64,000 nucleotides of DNA from Neobacillus sp. PS2-9 (lineage in GTDB: Bacteria; Bacillota; Bacilli; Bacillales; Cytobacillaceae), in NCBI RefSeq assembly GCF_030915525.1, contig NZ_CP133269.1, forward strand, positions 2,009,001 to 2,073,000. The letters run 5' to 3'. Position numbers and translations under genes: made by a program. Under the pieces are notes generated by a model that was not told the DNA's origin, did not search any database, and saw only the letters and a list, made by a program, of their open reading frames with translations. How positions within the stretch are numbered: the first letter of the stretch is position 1; every line of letters starts with the position of its first letter. Positions 63,217 through 64,000 of the stretch are shown piece after piece.

Positions 63217-63402
63217 ATTTTTTACGGTAAACGAGCTAAAGAAGAAGAGATTGAAATAATACTGGTGGATACCGAAATCTATTCTTGTATGGATGACTCA
63301 TGTATTGGCTGGATGAGAAAAGAATTTGTTGCAGATGATTTATTATGTCCGATGTGTGGCAATGAAATGATACAGGAAATGAGAGAGCTTCCCAAAATCT
63401 AA
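63217..63402 (+). CDS. YdjO-like zinc-ribbon protein with apparent ATT start
   Basis: The 61-residue product has the same layout as the protein at 9806-10009: FYGKRAKEEE, then Cys24-x4-Cys29 (YSCMDDSCIGW) and Cys44-x2-Cys47 (LLCPMCGNEM). A near-perfect AAAGGAGG at 63201-63208 is followed 8 bases later by ATT (63217). No ATG, GTG or TTG is available in frame near it; the next ATG lies inside the first Cys motif. Initiation at ATT is therefore the simplest reading. Confidence 0.65.
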   Translation: MFYGKRAKEEEIEIILVDTEIYSCMDDSCIGWMRKEFVADDLLCPMCGNEMIQEMRELPKI

Positions 63403-63414
63403 TAAAACTTGATG

Positions 63415-63450
63415 GAAAAAAGACTGTCACAGCAATGGGACAGTCTTTTA
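63415..63450. terminator. Terminator between YdjO-like and SplA-like genes
   Basis: AAAAGACTGTC (63417-63427) pairs with GACAGTCTTTT (63439-63449) around a loop, with T-rich tails for both convergent genes. Confidence 0.8.
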
Positions 63451-63699
63451 TTCATCGTAGGAACTAAAGAAATGATCATCATAAGCTTGTTGTGCTGCTT
63501 CAGAGGTTGAAAATAATGCGTCATCATCCTCAATGACATGGAACGTCTCATTTAAAAATAAAGCCAATGCATTAGGGTCTTTTGGATGCTGAACAATTTC
63601 AGCAGCCTTTACATTTGCTACCGAGGGAACATGTGGATTTCGATATATGACATAGACTTCATCGCCTGGTTTTGCGTTATTGATATCGATATAACTCAT
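63448..63699 (-). CDS. splA: SplA-like transcriptional regulator
   Basis: The 83-residue protein contains GDEVYVIYRNPHVPSVANV followed by EIVQHPKDP and LFLNETFHVIEDDDALF, the pattern of SplA. In B. subtilis SplA represses the operon for spore photoproduct lyase, SplB. Here splB is not next to it in the expected downstream position. AAAGGACGG precedes the ATG. It lies 16 bases after a small gene on the same strand. Confidence 0.72.
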   Translation of the reverse strand: MSYIDINNAKPGDEVYVIYRNPHVPSVANVKAAEIVQHPKDPNALALFLNETFHVIEDDDALFSTSEAAQQAYDDHFFSSYDE

Positions 63700-63715
63700 T
63701 TATAATAACCGTCCT

Positions 63716-63889
63716 TTAAAGATTTTCATTTTGCTGCCGAATTTCATCACCAGTTAGATTAATGTTGGCTTCCTCTAAGAATGTGTGCTCATCCACCGAT
63801 TCTCCAGCTACATATTTTTTCTTTGAAAGTGTAGACCCGTTATTAATATTTGAAGCTGTTAAAGAATCTTCAATTTTGGTCAATGACAT
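63716..63889 (-). CDS. Hypothetical 57-residue polar protein
   Basis: I do not recognise this protein. On the minus strand AAGGAG precedes ATG codons at 63892 and 63889 closely and a TTG at 63883 at a better distance, so the start is uncertain by a few codons. The product is polar and acidic (MSLTKIEDSLTASNIN..., ending NLTGDEIRQQNENL). It is immediately upstream of splA on the same strand and is probably co-transcribed. Confidence 0.5.
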   Translation of the reverse strand: MSLTKIEDSLTASNINNGSTLSKKKYVAGESVDEHTFLEEANINLTGDEIRQQNENL

Positions 63890-63966
63890 CATCTCCTTAC
63901 ATAAAGCATGTGCTATGTTATAACAGATTATCCTTGCCTAATTATTTTCGAAACGGAAACAAATAA

Positions 63967-63993
63967 AAAACTCTCCAATTATTGGAGAGTTTT
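63967..63993. terminator. Hairpin at the window end
   Basis: AAAACTCTCCAAT pairs perfectly with ATTGGAGAGTTTT around a single base. It probably ends a gene lying beyond the window, or is bidirectional. Confidence 0.65.
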
Positions 63994-64000
63994 ACAACTA

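Overview
The window is AT-rich DNA from an endospore-forming, facultatively anaerobic low-GC Firmicute. It is best matched by a Bacillaceae genus such as Neobacillus or Bacillus, which is an inference from gene content, AGGAGG-type ribosome sites, TTG/GTG starts and spore genes. There are no rRNA or tRNA genes, no phage and no CRISPR array. Most of it is chromosomal core with several small accessory items.

Layout. 1-10.4 kb: end of an ABC-2 exporter, a patatin-like hydrolase, dapF, a divergent ligD/ku pair for non-homologous end joining, a nucleoside hydrolase, an NAD-dependent epimerase, a cold-shock gene, a YdjO-like zinc protein and a small acidic protein. 10.4-15.2 kb: an operon for a DMSO-reductase-family molybdoenzyme (TorD chaperone, Tat-exported catalytic subunit, FeS subunit, polyferredoxin) behind two Rex/FNR-type palindromes. 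15.4-20.5 kb: fructose operon fruR-fruK-fruA with cre-like sites, then an MFS transporter. 20.6-27.7 kb: complete trpEGDCFBA operon behind two tandem T-box riboswitches, both with a UGG (Trp) specifier. 27.7-34.1 kb: mnmH with an attenuator-like leader, a tiny membrane protein, a two-component system, an Sda-like kinase-inhibitor gene and an acyl-CoA synthetase. 34.1-46.9 kb: yidC, a Na+/H+ antiporter, pflBA, a cupredoxin, mprF, a D,D-carboxypeptidase and modAB. 47-51 kb: small spore-associated genes (GerPF-like, Hsp20, GerPC-like, YuzL-like), a UPF0180 protein and an ABC-F ATPase. 51.1-55.5 kb: a SCO1 copper chaperone, a CidA/CidB-type pair and an Smr-less MutS2 paralogue with an elaborate leader. 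55.5-64 kb: XapX protein, hemerythrin-like protein, narGHJI, a second YdjO-like gene with an apparent ATT start, and a SplA-like regulator.

How genes fit together. The dms-like operon, narGHJI, modAB and pflBA together describe anaerobic respiration and fermentation with molybdenum supply. The redox palindromes at 10.45-10.57 kb and a weaker FNR-like site at pflB fit that. LigD/Ku (with sigma-G-like promoters), the GerP-like and SplA-like proteins describe spore biology.

Most notable: (i) a 182-183 bp MITE present five times, three copies flanked by perfect 8-bp target duplications; (ii) a leader upstream of the MutS2-like gene with a strong promoter, a 7-codon ORF, a 10-bp long-range complement and two intrinsic terminators, suggesting translation-dependent attenuation of a possible ribosome-rescue ATPase; (iii) an apparent ATT initiation codon on a cold-inducible-type gene; (iv) several genes under 60 codons that are easy to miss. 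Every family assignment was made by reading motifs, with no database search.
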